16,542 nt of DNA from Falsiroseomonas sp044348345 (GCA_044348345.1 JBIKSZ010000060.1:1-16542); one strand, 5' to 3'; shown: positions 1 to 6,996, counted from the stretch's first letter. Numbers and translations are program-made. The notes: a model not told the origin generated them from the sequence alone.

Positions 1-2
1 CG

Positions 3-203
3 GAGGAGATCCTTCGCCAGGCGATGGACGACCTCAATGTCGAGTTCGAGTTCCAGGTGCGGCGTAACCTGCGCCCCTGGCTGGCCGATGGCAGCGTGGC
101 GCCGGTGCCGAGCGGCCCGGGCGGCATCGAGCGCGAGGAGCTGCCGCGCGGCCAGCAGCCCGCCTCGCCGCAGCCCCAGGCCCTGCAGCCGCCGCGGCGC
201 TGA
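3..203 (+). CDS. C-terminal end of an unidentified protein (5' partial)
   Basis: An open frame enters from the left edge and ends at TGA 201-203, giving about 66 residues. The first half (EEILRQAMDDLNVEFEFQVRRNLRPWL) looks like the end of a folded domain. The last 25 or so residues are rich in Pro, Gln and Arg and are probably a disordered tail. The stop lies 4 bases before the ATG of the RidA-like gene, so the two genes are probably co-transcribed. I do not recognise the family, and the N-terminal part lies outside the window. Codon use matches the neighbouring genes, which supports a real gene rather than a chance frame. Confidence 0.6.
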   Translation, partial: EEILRQAMDDLNVEFEFQVRRNLRPWLADGSVAPVPSGPGGIEREELPRGQQPASPQPQALQPPRR

Positions 204-207
204 GGCG

Positions 208-597
208 ATGACGATCCGCTTCTCCAACCCTGCCGGGGTGCATGCGCCGGGCTCGCGCTATTCCCATGCCGCGGTGGTGGACGGGCCGGGGCGGCGGTTG
301 CTGATCTCGGGGCAGGTCGGCATCGCGCCGGATGGCACGGTGCGGCCGGCCGGGCGGGACCAGATCGCGCAGGCGCTCGCCAATCTCGGCGCTGTTCTGG
401 CCGCGCATGGGATGGGGCCGGCGAACATCGCCAAGATGGGCGTGTTCCTGACCGACCGGGCGCTGATCCCGGTCTGGCGGGAGGAGCGGGCGAAGCTTCT
501 CGGCCAGCTCGCGCCGGCCAGCACGCTCTTGATCGTCGCAGGTCTTGCTGATCCGCGCTTCGTCTTCGAGGTGGAGGCGGAGGCGGTCGCCGACTAA
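208..597 (+). CDS. RidA/YjgF/UK114-family protein lacking the canonical arginine
   Basis: This 129-residue protein has the length and fold signature of the RidA (YjgF/YER057c/UK114) family: a SGQVG motif near residue 32, a helix ending in GMGPANIAKMGVFL, and the closing strand FVFEVEAEAVAD. RidA proper hydrolyses reactive enamine/imine intermediates released by PLP enzymes and uses an Arg in a P-A-R-S-type motif (Arg105 in E. coli) to hold the substrate carboxylate. Here the aligned stretch reads APASTLLIVAGL, with no Arg. The protein therefore more likely belongs to one of the Rid subfamilies without the deaminase residue. ATG 208 is chosen because the RidA fold starts there and it follows the upstream stop by 4 bases; a longer upstream frame only overlaps the preceding gene. 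Family membership is confident, function is not. Confidence 0.9.
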   Translation: MTIRFSNPAGVHAPGSRYSHAAVVDGPGRRLLISGQVGIAPDGTVRPAGRDQIAQALANLGAVLAAHGMGPANIAKMGVFLTDRALIPVWREERAKLLGQLAPASTLLIVAGLADPRFVFEVEAEAVAD

Positions 598-604
598 CGC
601 GGCG

Positions 605-627
605 CGGGCGGGGAGGCTTCCCGCCCG
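605..627. terminator. GC hairpin between convergent genes
   Basis: Arms CGGGCGGG (605-612) and CCCGCCCG (620-627) pair perfectly, and the stem can extend by a G-T and an A-T pair to a 3-base loop. It lies between the stop codons of the RidA-like gene (597) and folE (647). It has no T-run, so it is a candidate bidirectional terminator by position and structure only. Confidence 0.45.
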
Positions 628-646
628 GCCGGTCTTCGGCTGGCCG

Positions 647-1282
647 TCAGCCCTCGGCGGATCCGCGCGGCGCTGCGATCATCGCCAGAACTTCGCGGCG
701 CGTGGACGGGTCGTCGCGGAAGGCGCCCAGCATGCGGCTGGTGACCATGGTGACGCCCGGCTTATGCACGCCGCGCGTGGTCATGCACTGGTGCGCGGCT
801 TCCACCACCACGGCGACGCCCTTGGGCTTCAGCACGTCGTTGATGGTGTTGGCGATCTGCGCCGTCATCTTCTCCTGGATCTGCAGGCGCTTGGCGTAGG
901 CCTCGACCACGCGGGCGAGCTTCGAGATGCCGACCACCCGGCCAGAGGGCAGGTAGGCGACATGCACGCGGCCGAGGATCGGGGCCATGTGGTGCTCGCA
1001 GGTGCTTTCCAGGCGGATGTCGCGCAGCAGCACCATCTCGTCATAGCCGTCCGTCTCCTCGAAGGAGCGGGCGAGGAGTTCCACCGGGTCTTCCTCATAG
1101 CCGCAGAACCATTCGCGATAGGCCTTGGCGACGCGTTTCGGCGTGTCGATCAGGCCTTCGCGGCTGGGGTCGTCGCCGGCCCAGCGGAGCAGGGTGCGGA
1201 TGGCGTCCTCGGCCTGTTCGGCCGTCGGGCGGGGCTCGGGGTCGGGCTTGGCGAGCCGGCTTTTCGGCGTCTGGATATTCAC
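647..1282 (-). CDS. folE: GTP cyclohydrolase I (FolE)
   Basis: FolE converts GTP to 7,8-dihydroneopterin triphosphate, the first step of tetrahydrofolate synthesis, as a cytosolic zinc enzyme. The zinc ligands are visible as Cys95 and His98 in the STCEHHMAP motif and Cys166 in QCMTTRGVHK. Other family motifs are GLIDTPKRVAKAY, the GISKLARVVEAYAKRLQIQE helix and the TRGVHKPG loop. I chose GTG 1282 (211 residues) because GAGGA (1296-1292) stands 9 bases upstream. A GTG at 1321 would add 13 residues (224 in all) but has no clear ribosome binding site. Lengths of 200-225 are normal, so both starts are possible. The gene stands alone and converges with the RidA-like gene. The zinc-type enzyme is complete, with no missing catalytic residue seen. 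Confidence 0.95.
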   Translation of the reverse strand: MNIQTPKSRLAKPDPEPRPTAEQAEDAIRTLLRWAGDDPSREGLIDTPKRVAKAYREWFCGYEEDPVELLARSFEETDGYDEMVLLRDIRLESTCEHHMAPILGRVHVAYLPSGRVVGISKLARVVEAYAKRLQIQEKMTAQIANTINDVLKPKGVAVVVEAAHQCMTTRGVHKPGVTMVTSRMLGAFRDDPSTRREVLAMIAAPRGSAEG

Positions 1283-1291
1283 GGTCTTCGG

Positions 1292-1296
1292 TCCTC
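1292..1296 (-). promoter_or_regulatory. Ribosome binding site deciding the folE start
   Basis: GAGGA on the minus strand, 9 bases before GTG 1282. The alternative GTG at 1321 has no comparable site, which favours the shorter protein. Confidence 0.5.
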
Positions 1297-1395
1297 GGGC
1301 GGGGGCCTGCGGATCGTCCACGGCGTGGCGGCCCGTCAGGGTGCGGCGGAGGCGTTTACGCGCTGCCGCATCACGGCGCCTTCCTCATTTCCTCG

Positions 1396-1423
1396 CAAAT
1401 AGGGCGAGTCCGCCATCGCGCAA
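1396..1423 (-). promoter_or_regulatory. Candidate folE promoter
   Basis: On the minus strand TTGCGC (1423-1418) is separated by 16 bases from TATTTG (1401-1396), in the only AT-leaning part of the sequence upstream of folE. It is a weak match to a sigma-70 promoter about 115 bases before the chosen start. This is judged by eye only. Confidence 0.3.
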
Positions 1424-1639
1424 CCATCCGGCGGCGGGAAGACCATGACGGTTGCGTAGGCCGGCCATGCGCCCGGCCCCCAGGACCGGCCCCAACCCCG
1501 AGGCCCGGCCCCCCAAGGCCCGCGCCCTGGCGGCCAAAGGCCGCCCGCGCCGCGACCTACCTTCCCACCCCGCGCGCCATGTCTGCGGCGCGAAAGGCGA
1601 GCCGGCGGAGCCGGCGCCCGCCGTCTGAGGGCAAAAAAA
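1424..1639. repeat. Non-coding GC-rich stretch with short hairpins
   Basis: The gap from folE to apaG (about 1322-1639) holds no convincing gene on either strand. Most of it is low-complexity C and G runs. Two clean hairpins stand out: GGCGGCC-AAA-GGCCGCC (1529-1545) and GCCGGC-GGA-GCCGGC (1601-1615). On the minus strand the apaG stop is followed at once by seven T (1639-1633), and the second hairpin comes only afterwards. That is the reverse of normal terminator order. The hairpins may stop apaG transcripts or may be dispersed intergenic repeats. Confidence 0.5.
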
Positions 1640-2044
1640 TCAGTGTACTCTTATATGCTGGTGGGGGCTGTCGAGGCTGAAGGGGGGGATGCTGACGTCG
1701 AAGGCCTCGCCGGTGGCCGTCACCACCATGTGGTAGGCCCCCCGCATGAAGCCCGATGCCGTGCTGAGCGGCGTGCCGGAGGTGTATTCGAAGCTCTGGC
1801 CCGGCTCGAGCACCGGCTGTTCGCCCACCACGCCCTCTCCCTGCACCTGCTGGGTACGGCCGAGTCCGTCGGTGATCTGCCAGCTGCGCTTCAGCAGCTG
1901 CACCGTCTCCTGCCCCTGATTGGCGATGGCGACGCGGTAGGCCCAGACGAAGTGGCTGCGGTCCGGCTCCGACTGGTCGGCCAAGTAGAAGGCGCGCACC
2001 GAGACGCGGATCGAACGGGTCGTGTCGCTGTAGTCGTCGCGCAT
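1640..2044 (-). CDS. apaG: ApaG protein (DUF525)
   Basis: This 134-residue protein matches ApaG over its whole length. The family signature is plain: SHFVWAYRVAIANQGQETVQLLKRSWQITDG, followed by the Gly-rich GEGVVGEQPVLEPGQSFEYTSGTPL and the SGFMRGAYHMV segment. ApaG is a small fibronectin-III-like beta-sandwich protein found in most proteobacteria. It has been linked to cobalt/magnesium resistance, but its biochemical role is unsettled. ATG 2044 is chosen because the usual ApaG N-terminus (about 10 residues before SIRVSVRAFYL) begins there. The frame stays open far upstream, but that extension is low-complexity and unlike any ApaG. It is not next to ksgA or apaH, its usual partners in gammaproteobacteria. 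Confidence 0.93.
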   Translation of the reverse strand: MRDDYSDTTRSIRVSVRAFYLADQSEPDRSHFVWAYRVAIANQGQETVQLLKRSWQITDGLGRTQQVQGEGVVGEQPVLEPGQSFEYTSGTPLSTASGFMRGAYHMVVTATGEAFDVSIPPFSLDSPHQHIRVH

Positions 2045-2344
2045 CCTGCCCTCATGGAGCCCCTGGCCCCGGCGCGCAATCTCGGCCGCGGCGGGCGCGG
2101 ACTCAAGCCCTCTGGCGCGAGGGACGCGTCCGGGCCCCGGCCAGGCTGGGCGCGCCGGCCCGTCGCCGCCTTGTGACGCCAGGGGCGCGCGCGGCCACCA
2201 GGGACGCGCGCGTGCCGGGGGAACGCGATGGCGGTCTCGTGCATTGAGGCCGCGGGCACCCTCGTTGGAGGCTGCAGGAGACCGGGGTGGCAACGTCGCG
2301 CCCCGCCTGCCGCATCCGCCGCGGCTGCATGGAGGATGGTCCGC
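2045..2344. other. Divergent intergenic region, apaG / unknown gene
   Basis: This 300-base gap between two divergent genes carries no convincing reading frame; frames crossing it are open only because of the high GC. It contains GGGACGCG twice (2121 and 2201), the first copy inside the perfect palindrome GGACGCGTCC (2122-2131). I see no clear sigma-70 promoter and no recognisable riboswitch. Confidence 0.4.
2331..2335 (+). promoter_or_regulatory. Ribosome binding site deciding the start at 2345
   Basis: GGAGG ends 9 bases before ATG 2345 and touches ATG 2336 directly, so the later ATG is the workable start. Confidence 0.6.
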
Positions 2345-3040
2345 ATGCACCTCGATCTTCGGCTTGAACGCGCGCTTGAGCGTGTCGAACTCGTCACCGG
2401 CGTCGGCACGCGCGATGCCGGGCGCATGTGCGTGATGTCGCTTGTCGCCTGCCTGGCGGGGGAGGAGCACACCGATAGCCCGGCCTGCGCCTCGCCCCTG
2501 ATCCGCGCCTTCGCGATCCCGCTGAATGACAACATGCCGCATGGGGTGCGGCAGAAGCTGAAGCCGTTTGCGCCGCGCATCCTCGGCACGCAGGACGGGC
2601 AGGATGCGGTGCGGGCGGAGCTGCTGCGCCAGTCGCTCAGTCAGGAGATCCTGCCGAAGCTCGGCGGGCGGCAGACGTCGCAGACGCGGCGCTTCACGGG
2701 CGCGTTGTGGCGGCTCTGGTCGCTGCTCGGCATGCGGCGGCTGGAGCGCGAGGCGGAATGGATGATGGACCGCGCGGTGGCGCTGGCCGATGGCGCGGAC
2801 ATGGCGCGCGCCATCGCTGCCGCCGGCGCGGTCGGGCGGCTGCTGGCGCGCGCGGCGCGGGAGACGACGGACCCGCATGAGGCCGACCGGCTGTGGGACA
2901 TCGCGATCGGGTTGCTCGACCGGTTGTGCGATGTGGGCGGCGAACGCTCCCCCCCGTCGCAGGCCTGGGCCGCGCGGCTGGAGCAGGTGTTCGAGCCGCG
3001 TGCGGCGCGCGGCCTCATGACAGGTGCCGTGCGGCTGTAG
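2345..3040 (+). CDS. Conserved protein of unknown function
   Basis: The protein has 231 residues from ATG 2345, chosen for the GGAGG at 2331-2335. The N-terminal half contains the striking stretch VMSLVACLAGEEHTDSPACASPLIRAFAIPLND, then PFAPRILGT. I recall this kind of motif from uncharacterised proteins of actinobacteria and proteobacteria, but I cannot name the family. The motif has a conserved Glu-Glu-His, an Asp and a Cys, which could be metal or catalytic residues; this is inference. The C-terminal half is helical and Ala/Arg-rich. No signal peptide or membrane segment is evident, so it is probably cytosolic. It is divergent from apaG and convergent with the CoA lyase, so it is probably a single-gene unit. 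Gene reality is well supported, function is unknown. Confidence 0.8.
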   Translation: MHLDLRLERALERVELVTGVGTRDAGRMCVMSLVACLAGEEHTDSPACASPLIRAFAIPLNDNMPHGVRQKLKPFAPRILGTQDGQDAVRAELLRQSLSQEILPKLGGRQTSQTRRFTGALWRLWSLLGMRRLEREAEWMMDRAVALADGADMARAIAAAGAVGRLLARAARETTDPHEADRLWDIAIGLLDRLCDVGGERSPPSQAWAARLEQVFEPRAARGLMTGAVRL

Positions 3041-3056
3041 CGCGGTCGTCCGCGCT
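3039..3056. terminator. GC hairpin between convergent genes
   Basis: Arms AGCGCGG (3039-3045) and CCGCGCT (3050-3056) pair perfectly around a TCGT loop. The hairpin overlaps the last bases of the unknown gene and ends 6 bases before the stop of the CoA lyase on the other strand. There is no T-run, so it is a candidate bidirectional terminator. Confidence 0.45.
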
Positions 3057-3061
3057 GCGTG

Positions 3062-3895
3062 TCAGCTCCGCGTGCGGGCCAGCACGCGGCGCGCGGCGCG
3101 TGCGACGGGCAGGTCCACCATCTTGCCGTCCACCACGCAGACACCGCCCGCAGCCTGATCGAGCGCTGCCAGGATGCGGCGCGCCCAGGTGGCCTGCTCG
3201 GGTGTGGGCGTCAGCACGGATTGGATCGTCGCGACCTGCCGCGGATGGATGGCGAGCTTGGCGGTGAAGCCGAGCGCGGCGACGCGCCGCGTCTCCTCCG
3301 CCAGCCCCGCCTCGTCGTCGAGGGCGAGGAAGGGCACGTCCACGAGGCCCCGGCCCGATCGGGCGGCAGCGGCGACCAGTGCGCCGCGATGCGGCAGCAG
3401 CGGCTCCCACGCGACCTGGCAGCCGAGATCGGCGGCAAGGTCCACCCCGCCGAAGCCGAGCGCGGCGCAGCCCGGTTCGGCCGCGATGGCGGCGGCGTTA
3501 GCGAGGCCCTCGGCGCTTTCGATCAGCGCGACGAGCTGCGGCGCGCGGGGGTGGGCGGCGAAGGCGCGGGCGACAATGCGGAGCTCCTCCGGCGCTTCGA
3601 CCTTGGGCAGCATCAGGAAATCGGGCGCGGCGGCGCCGAGCAGGGCGGCGAGGTCGGCGATGCCGTCTGCCGTCGGCAGCGGGTTCATGCGGATGCCGAG
3701 CGCGATGCCCTCCGGCGCGGCGGGGCGGGCGAGGGCGGCGGCGCGGGCGGCCGGCTTTTCGGCGGCGGGGACCGCGTCCTCGAGGTCGATCACCACCGCA
3801 TCGGCGCCGGTGGCGAGCGCCTTGGCGAAACGGTCGGGGCGGTGGCCGGGGACGAACAGGATGCTGCGGGCAAGCGCGATGTCGGGATGGGTCAT
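3062..3895 (-). CDS. CoA-ester lyase, HpcH/HpaI aldolase / CitE family
   Basis: This 277-residue protein is a TIM-barrel lyase of the CitE-like family, which cleaves or forms acyl-CoA esters such as malyl-, citramalyl- or citryl-CoA using Mg2+. Visible motifs in order are RSILFVPGHRPDRFAKA at the start, ADAVVIDLEDAV (near residue 33), IRMNPL, FLMLPKVE, VALIESAEGL with the likely metal-binding Glu, and GFGGVDLAADLG with the likely metal-binding Asp. The C-terminus has FTAKLAIHPRQV, typical of the family. The length is typical of the shorter single-gene members. No citrate-lyase alpha or gamma subunit lies nearby, so a citramalyl/malyl-CoA or related lyase is more likely than citrate lyase itself. 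The exact substrate cannot be read from sequence. The gene is divergent from the cyd regulator and may share its operator. Confidence 0.9.
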   Translation of the reverse strand: MTHPDIALARSILFVPGHRPDRFAKALATGADAVVIDLEDAVPAAEKPAARAAALARPAAPEGIALGIRMNPLPTADGIADLAALLGAAAPDFLMLPKVEAPEELRIVARAFAAHPRAPQLVALIESAEGLANAAAIAAEPGCAALGFGGVDLAADLGCQVAWEPLLPHRGALVAAAARSGRGLVDVPFLALDDEAGLAEETRRVAALGFTAKLAIHPRQVATIQSVLTPTPEQATWARRILAALDQAAGGVCVVDGKMVDLPVARAARRVLARTRS

Positions 3896-3989
3896 GGCGC
3901 CGGATGATGCGTCGGCTGGCGGGCCGAGGCCAGCCGGGCGGGGGGGAACAGTCAGGGCTTGATCGGAGTGGCAGGTAGCGTTATCTGCA

Positions 3990-4009
3990 TTTTCAGAAAT
4001 TCCTGAAAA
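3990..4009. promoter_or_regulatory. Palindromic operator, probably of the GbsR/MarR-type regulator
   Basis: Arms TTTTCAG (3990-3996) and CTGAAAA (4003-4009) are perfect inverted copies around AAATTC, and only one pair of the 20-bp dyad mismatches. It lies 34 bases before the regulator start, in an AT-rich patch of an otherwise GC-rich region. A weak TTGATC (3959-3964) with TTATCT (3981-3986) just upstream could be the promoter of the regulator-cydAB operon. On the minus strand TTTCAG inside the dyad and GATAAC downstream of it, 17 bases apart, could serve the lyase gene. Binding at the dyad would affect both. The palindrome is directly visible; the binding protein is inferred from position. 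Confidence 0.65.
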
Positions 4010-4043
4010 GTCAGAACGCCAGAGCCGCCCGGACCCCTGACCG

Positions 4044-4607
4044 ATGCAACTGCCCCCCCTGATCCAGGCCTTCGTGCTGCATTTCGGCGAGATGGGCAGC
4101 CGTTGGGGCATCAACCGCACCGTCGGGCAGATCTATGCGCTGCTCTACGTCTCGCCCGTGCCGCTCAATGCGGACCATATCGTGGAGGCGCTGGGCGTCA
4201 GCCGCTCCAACGTCTCGATGGGCTTGCGCGAATTGCAGGGCTGGAACCTGGTTCGCGCGAAGCATGTGCCGGATGACCGGCGCGATCATTTCACGACGCC
4301 CGGCGATGTGTGGGAGATTCTCCGCGTGCTCGCGGAGGAGCGGAAAAAGCGCGAGGTGGACCCGACGCTGTCGGTGCTGCGCGAACTGCTGATGCAGGCG
4401 CCGGCGAGCGAAGCCGAACGTCATGCCCAGGCCCGCATGGCCGAGATGCACGGCCTGATCGAGCAGCTGACCAATTGGTACGAGGACGTGAAGAAGCTGG
4501 AGACTGAGCGGCTGGCGCAGCTGCTCGCGCTTGGCTCTCGCGTCGCGCGGCTGGTGGAGGCGACGGACAAGGTCGTCTCGCTCGGCCGCCGGAAGAAGAA
4601 GGACTGA
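4044..4607 (+). CDS. GbsR/MarR-family transcriptional regulator
   Basis: This 187-residue protein carries a winged helix-turn-helix near residues 25-85: GQIYALLYVSPVPLNADHIVEALGVSRSNVSMGLRELQGWNLVR, followed by the wing KHVPDDRRDHFTTP. This is the arrangement of the GbsR branch of MarR-like repressors. The remaining 100 residues are helical and charged, probably a coiled-coil dimerisation and sensing region, and end in a Lys-rich tail. Its stop is 6 bases before cydA, so it is very probably the first gene of a regulator-cydA-cydB operon. The palindrome at 3990-4009 suggests autoregulation. Known GbsR members sense choline in Bacillus; the signal here is unknown, but respiration or redox state is a reasonable guess from its partner genes. 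Confidence 0.88.
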   Translation: MQLPPLIQAFVLHFGEMGSRWGINRTVGQIYALLYVSPVPLNADHIVEALGVSRSNVSMGLRELQGWNLVRAKHVPDDRRDHFTTPGDVWEILRVLAEERKKREVDPTLSVLRELLMQAPASEAERHAQARMAEMHGLIEQLTNWYEDVKKLETERLAQLLALGSRVARLVEATDKVVSLGRRKKKD

Positions 4608-4613
4608 ATCCAG

Positions 4614-5951
4614 ATGGACGCGCTGCTTCTCGCCCGCATCCAGTTCGCGGCGAACATCTCCTTCCACATCCTGTTCCCGACCATCACCATCGCGCTGGGC
4701 TGGGTGCTGCTGTTCTTCAAGCTGCGCTTCAACGCCACGCGCGACGAGAAGTGGATGGATGCCTATCGCTTCTGGGTGAAGGTCTTTGCGCTGTCCTTCG
4801 CGCTCGGGGTCGTCTCCGGCATCACGATGAGCTTCCAGTTCGGCACCAACTGGCCGGGCTTCATGGAGAAAGTGGGCAATGTCGCGGGGCCGCTTCTGGC
4901 CTATGAGGTGCTGACGGCCTTCTTCCTGGAGGCGACGTTCCTCGGGATCATGCTGTTCGGCTTCCGGCGCGTGCCGGGCTGGGTGCACACCACCGCGACG
5001 GTGCTGGTCGCCTTCGGCACCACGATGAGCGCCTTCTGGATCCTGGTGCTGAATTCCTGGATGCACACGCCGGCCGGCTTCGAGCTGCGGGACGGCATCG
5101 TGCATGCGACGGATTGGTGGGCGATCATCTTCACGCCGTCACTGCCGTACCGCCTGGCGCATATGCTGATCGCGTCGGGGCTCACCTGCGCCTTCCTGAT
5201 CGCGGGGCTGTCGGCCTGGCGCTGGCTGCGCGGGGATCGCGCGCCGGGTGTGGCGGCGGCGCTGCGCACGGGTGTCGTGCTGGCGGCGGTGCTGGCGCCG
5301 ACGCAGCTCGTTGTCGGCGACCTGCATGGGTTGAACACGCTGGAGCACCAGCCCGCCAAGGTCGCGGCGATGGAAGGCAATTGGGAGACGCGCGGCCATG
5401 TGCCGCTGGTGCTGTTTGCCATCCCGGATGAGGCGGCGCGCGAGAACCGCTTCGAGATCGCGATCCCCTCCGGCGCCAGCCTGATCCTGACGCATCGTGC
5501 GGACGGCGTGGTGCCGGGGCTGAACGAGTTCGCGGGCAAGCATCCGCCGGTGGCGCCGGTCTTCTACGCCTTCCGCATCATGGTCGGCACCGGGATGGCG
5601 ATGATCGCGATCGGCCTGCTCGGCGCCTGGTATCTGTGGCGGCGCGGTGCGCTGCCGGTGCTGCTGCTGCGCGGTTTCGTCGTGATGACCTTCGCGGGCT
5701 GGGTGGCGACGCTGGCTGGCTGGTACGTCACCGAGATCGGCCGCCAGCCCTGGCTGGTGACGGGCGTGCTGACCACGGCGGACGCCGTGGGGCCGGTGCC
5801 GGCGGGCGCGGTCGCCAGCACGCTGGTGATGTACCTTGTCCTCTACGCCGCGCTGCTCGCGGCCTATATTGCCGCGCTGTTCCGCCTGGCGGCGAAGGGC
5901 CGCCTGACAGAAGCGGCGCCGGGCAACGCCGCCGTCCCGCAGACTGCGTGA
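4614..5951 (+). CDS. cydA: Cytochrome bd-type quinol oxidase subunit I (CydA/CioA)
   Basis: This 445-residue, multi-span inner membrane protein is the haem-bearing subunit of a bd-type oxidase, which oxidises quinol and reduces oxygen to water without pumping protons. Residues equivalent to the E. coli ligands and channel are present: His18, Glu98, Glu106, His183, and Arg321/Met323 in FRIMVG. The quinol-site Lys249 and Glu254 lie in KVAAMEGNWE, and GRQPW is at 376-380. The Q-loop is about 65 residues shorter than in E. coli CydA (522 residues). This is the short form found in cyanide-insensitive oxidases, so cioA is an equally fair name. It starts 6 bases after the regulator stop with AAGAAGGA upstream. 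No cydDC assembly genes are in the window. Confidence 0.96.
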   Translation: MDALLLARIQFAANISFHILFPTITIALGWVLLFFKLRFNATRDEKWMDAYRFWVKVFALSFALGVVSGITMSFQFGTNWPGFMEKVGNVAGPLLAYEVLTAFFLEATFLGIMLFGFRRVPGWVHTTATVLVAFGTTMSAFWILVLNSWMHTPAGFELRDGIVHATDWWAIIFTPSLPYRLAHMLIASGLTCAFLIAGLSAWRWLRGDRAPGVAAALRTGVVLAAVLAPTQLVVGDLHGLNTLEHQPAKVAAMEGNWETRGHVPLVLFAIPDEAARENRFEIAIPSGASLILTHRADGVVPGLNEFAGKHPPVAPVFYAFRIMVGTGMAMIAIGLLGAWYLWRRGALPVLLLRGFVVMTFAGWVATLAGWYVTEIGRQPWLVTGVLTTADAVGPVPAGAVASTLVMYLVLYAALLAAYIAALFRLAAKGRLTEAAPGNAAVPQTA

Positions 5952-5958
5952 GGCCGCG

Positions 5959-6972
5959 ATGACGCCCTTCCTTCCGCCCGATACGCTCGCGCTGGTCTTC
6001 GCGGGGCTGATGGCGGTCTCGATCCTCGCCTATGTCGTGCTGGATGGCTACGACCTTGGCGTCGGGCTGCTGCTGAAGGCGACGCCGGATGTCGCGGAGC
6101 GTGACCGCATGGTCGCCTCGATCGGGCCCTTCTGGGATGCGAATGAGACCTGGCTGGTGCTGGGCGTCGGACTGCTGCTGGTGGCCTTCCCGGTCGCGCA
6201 TGGCGTGGTGCTGACGGCGCTCTATCTGCCTGTCGCGCTGATGCTGGTGGGGTTGACGCTGCGCGGCGTCGCCTTCGAATTCCGTGCCAAGGCGGGCAAT
6301 GCCGTGGACAAGCGGCGTTGGGACATGGCCTTCGCGGGCGGCTCCGCGCTGGCCGCGCTGACGCAGGGCTGGATGCTCGGGCGCTATGTGCTGGGCTTCG
6401 CGGAAGGCTGGGGCGCGCTGGCCTTTGCGGCGCTATCGGCGCTCGGCGTCGCGGCGGCCTATGCCTTCATCGGCGCCTGCTGGCTAATTTGGCGGACCGA
6501 GGGCGCGCTGCAGAAGCGCGCGGTGGCCTGGGCGCGCACCACGCTCTGGGTGGTGGCAGCCGGCATCGTCGGCGTGTCGCTGGCCACGCCGCTGGCGTCG
6601 CCGCGCATCATGGCGCGCTGGTTCGAGATGCCGAACCTTCTTCTGCTGGCGCCGCTTCCGCTGGCGACGGCGGCGCTGGTGGTGGGGCTCGCGTCTCTGC
6701 TGCGGCACATGCCGCTGCCGGGGGATGCGCTGCGGCGCGTGCCCTTCTGGGCGGCGGTCGGGCTGTTCTGCCTGTCCTTCGCGGGGCTCGCCTGGTCCTT
6801 CTTCCCTTATATCGTGCCGGAGCGGCTGACGCTGTTCCAGGCGGCGAGCGCGCCGGAATCGCTCAGCATCATCCTGATGGGCGCGGCCTTCGTTCTGCCG
6901 GTGATCATGGCCTACACGGTGCTGGCCTGGCGCATCTTCGGCGGGAAAGCCATGGACCTCAGATACGACTAG
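5959..6972 (+). CDS. cydB: Cytochrome bd-type quinol oxidase subunit II (CydB/CioB)
   Basis: This 337-residue integral membrane protein is the partner subunit of the oxidase encoded just upstream. Family motifs are LDGYDLGVG (residues 28-36) and FWDANETWLVLG (58-69), the counterparts of the CydB segments that carry conserved acidic residues, and FEFRAKA after the third span. About eight hydrophobic spans are visible. It is somewhat shorter than E. coli CydB (379) but matches the CioB-type length. It begins 7 bases after the cydA stop, so the two are co-transcribed. No small CydX-like gene follows: the 85 bases to the next gene contain no suitable short membrane ORF. The subunit is complete and ends with a charged tail. 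Confidence 0.96.
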   Translation: MTPFLPPDTLALVFAGLMAVSILAYVVLDGYDLGVGLLLKATPDVAERDRMVASIGPFWDANETWLVLGVGLLLVAFPVAHGVVLTALYLPVALMLVGLTLRGVAFEFRAKAGNAVDKRRWDMAFAGGSALAALTQGWMLGRYVLGFAEGWGALAFAALSALGVAAAYAFIGACWLIWRTEGALQKRAVAWARTTLWVVAAGIVGVSLATPLASPRIMARWFEMPNLLLLAPLPLATAALVVGLASLLRHMPLPGDALRRVPFWAAVGLFCLSFAGLAWSFFPYIVPERLTLFQAASAPESLSIILMGAAFVLPVIMAYTVLAWRIFGGKAMDLRYD

Positions 6973-6996
6973 ACGGCCGGCCGCAGGTCGGCGCCG

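Noticed and set aside
545..1402. Long plus-strand frame opposite folE
   Set aside because: It mirrors folE, starts inside the RidA-like gene and has the His/Asp/Gly-rich composition of an antisense shadow.
2045..2878. Extended N-terminus of the apaG frame
   Set aside because: The extension is low-complexity, overlaps the divergent unknown gene and does not resemble ApaG; ATG 2044 gives the family length.
3896..4120. Upstream extension of the CoA lyase
   Set aside because: The family starts at RSILFVPG shortly after ATG 3895, and the extension would overlap the regulator gene and its operator.
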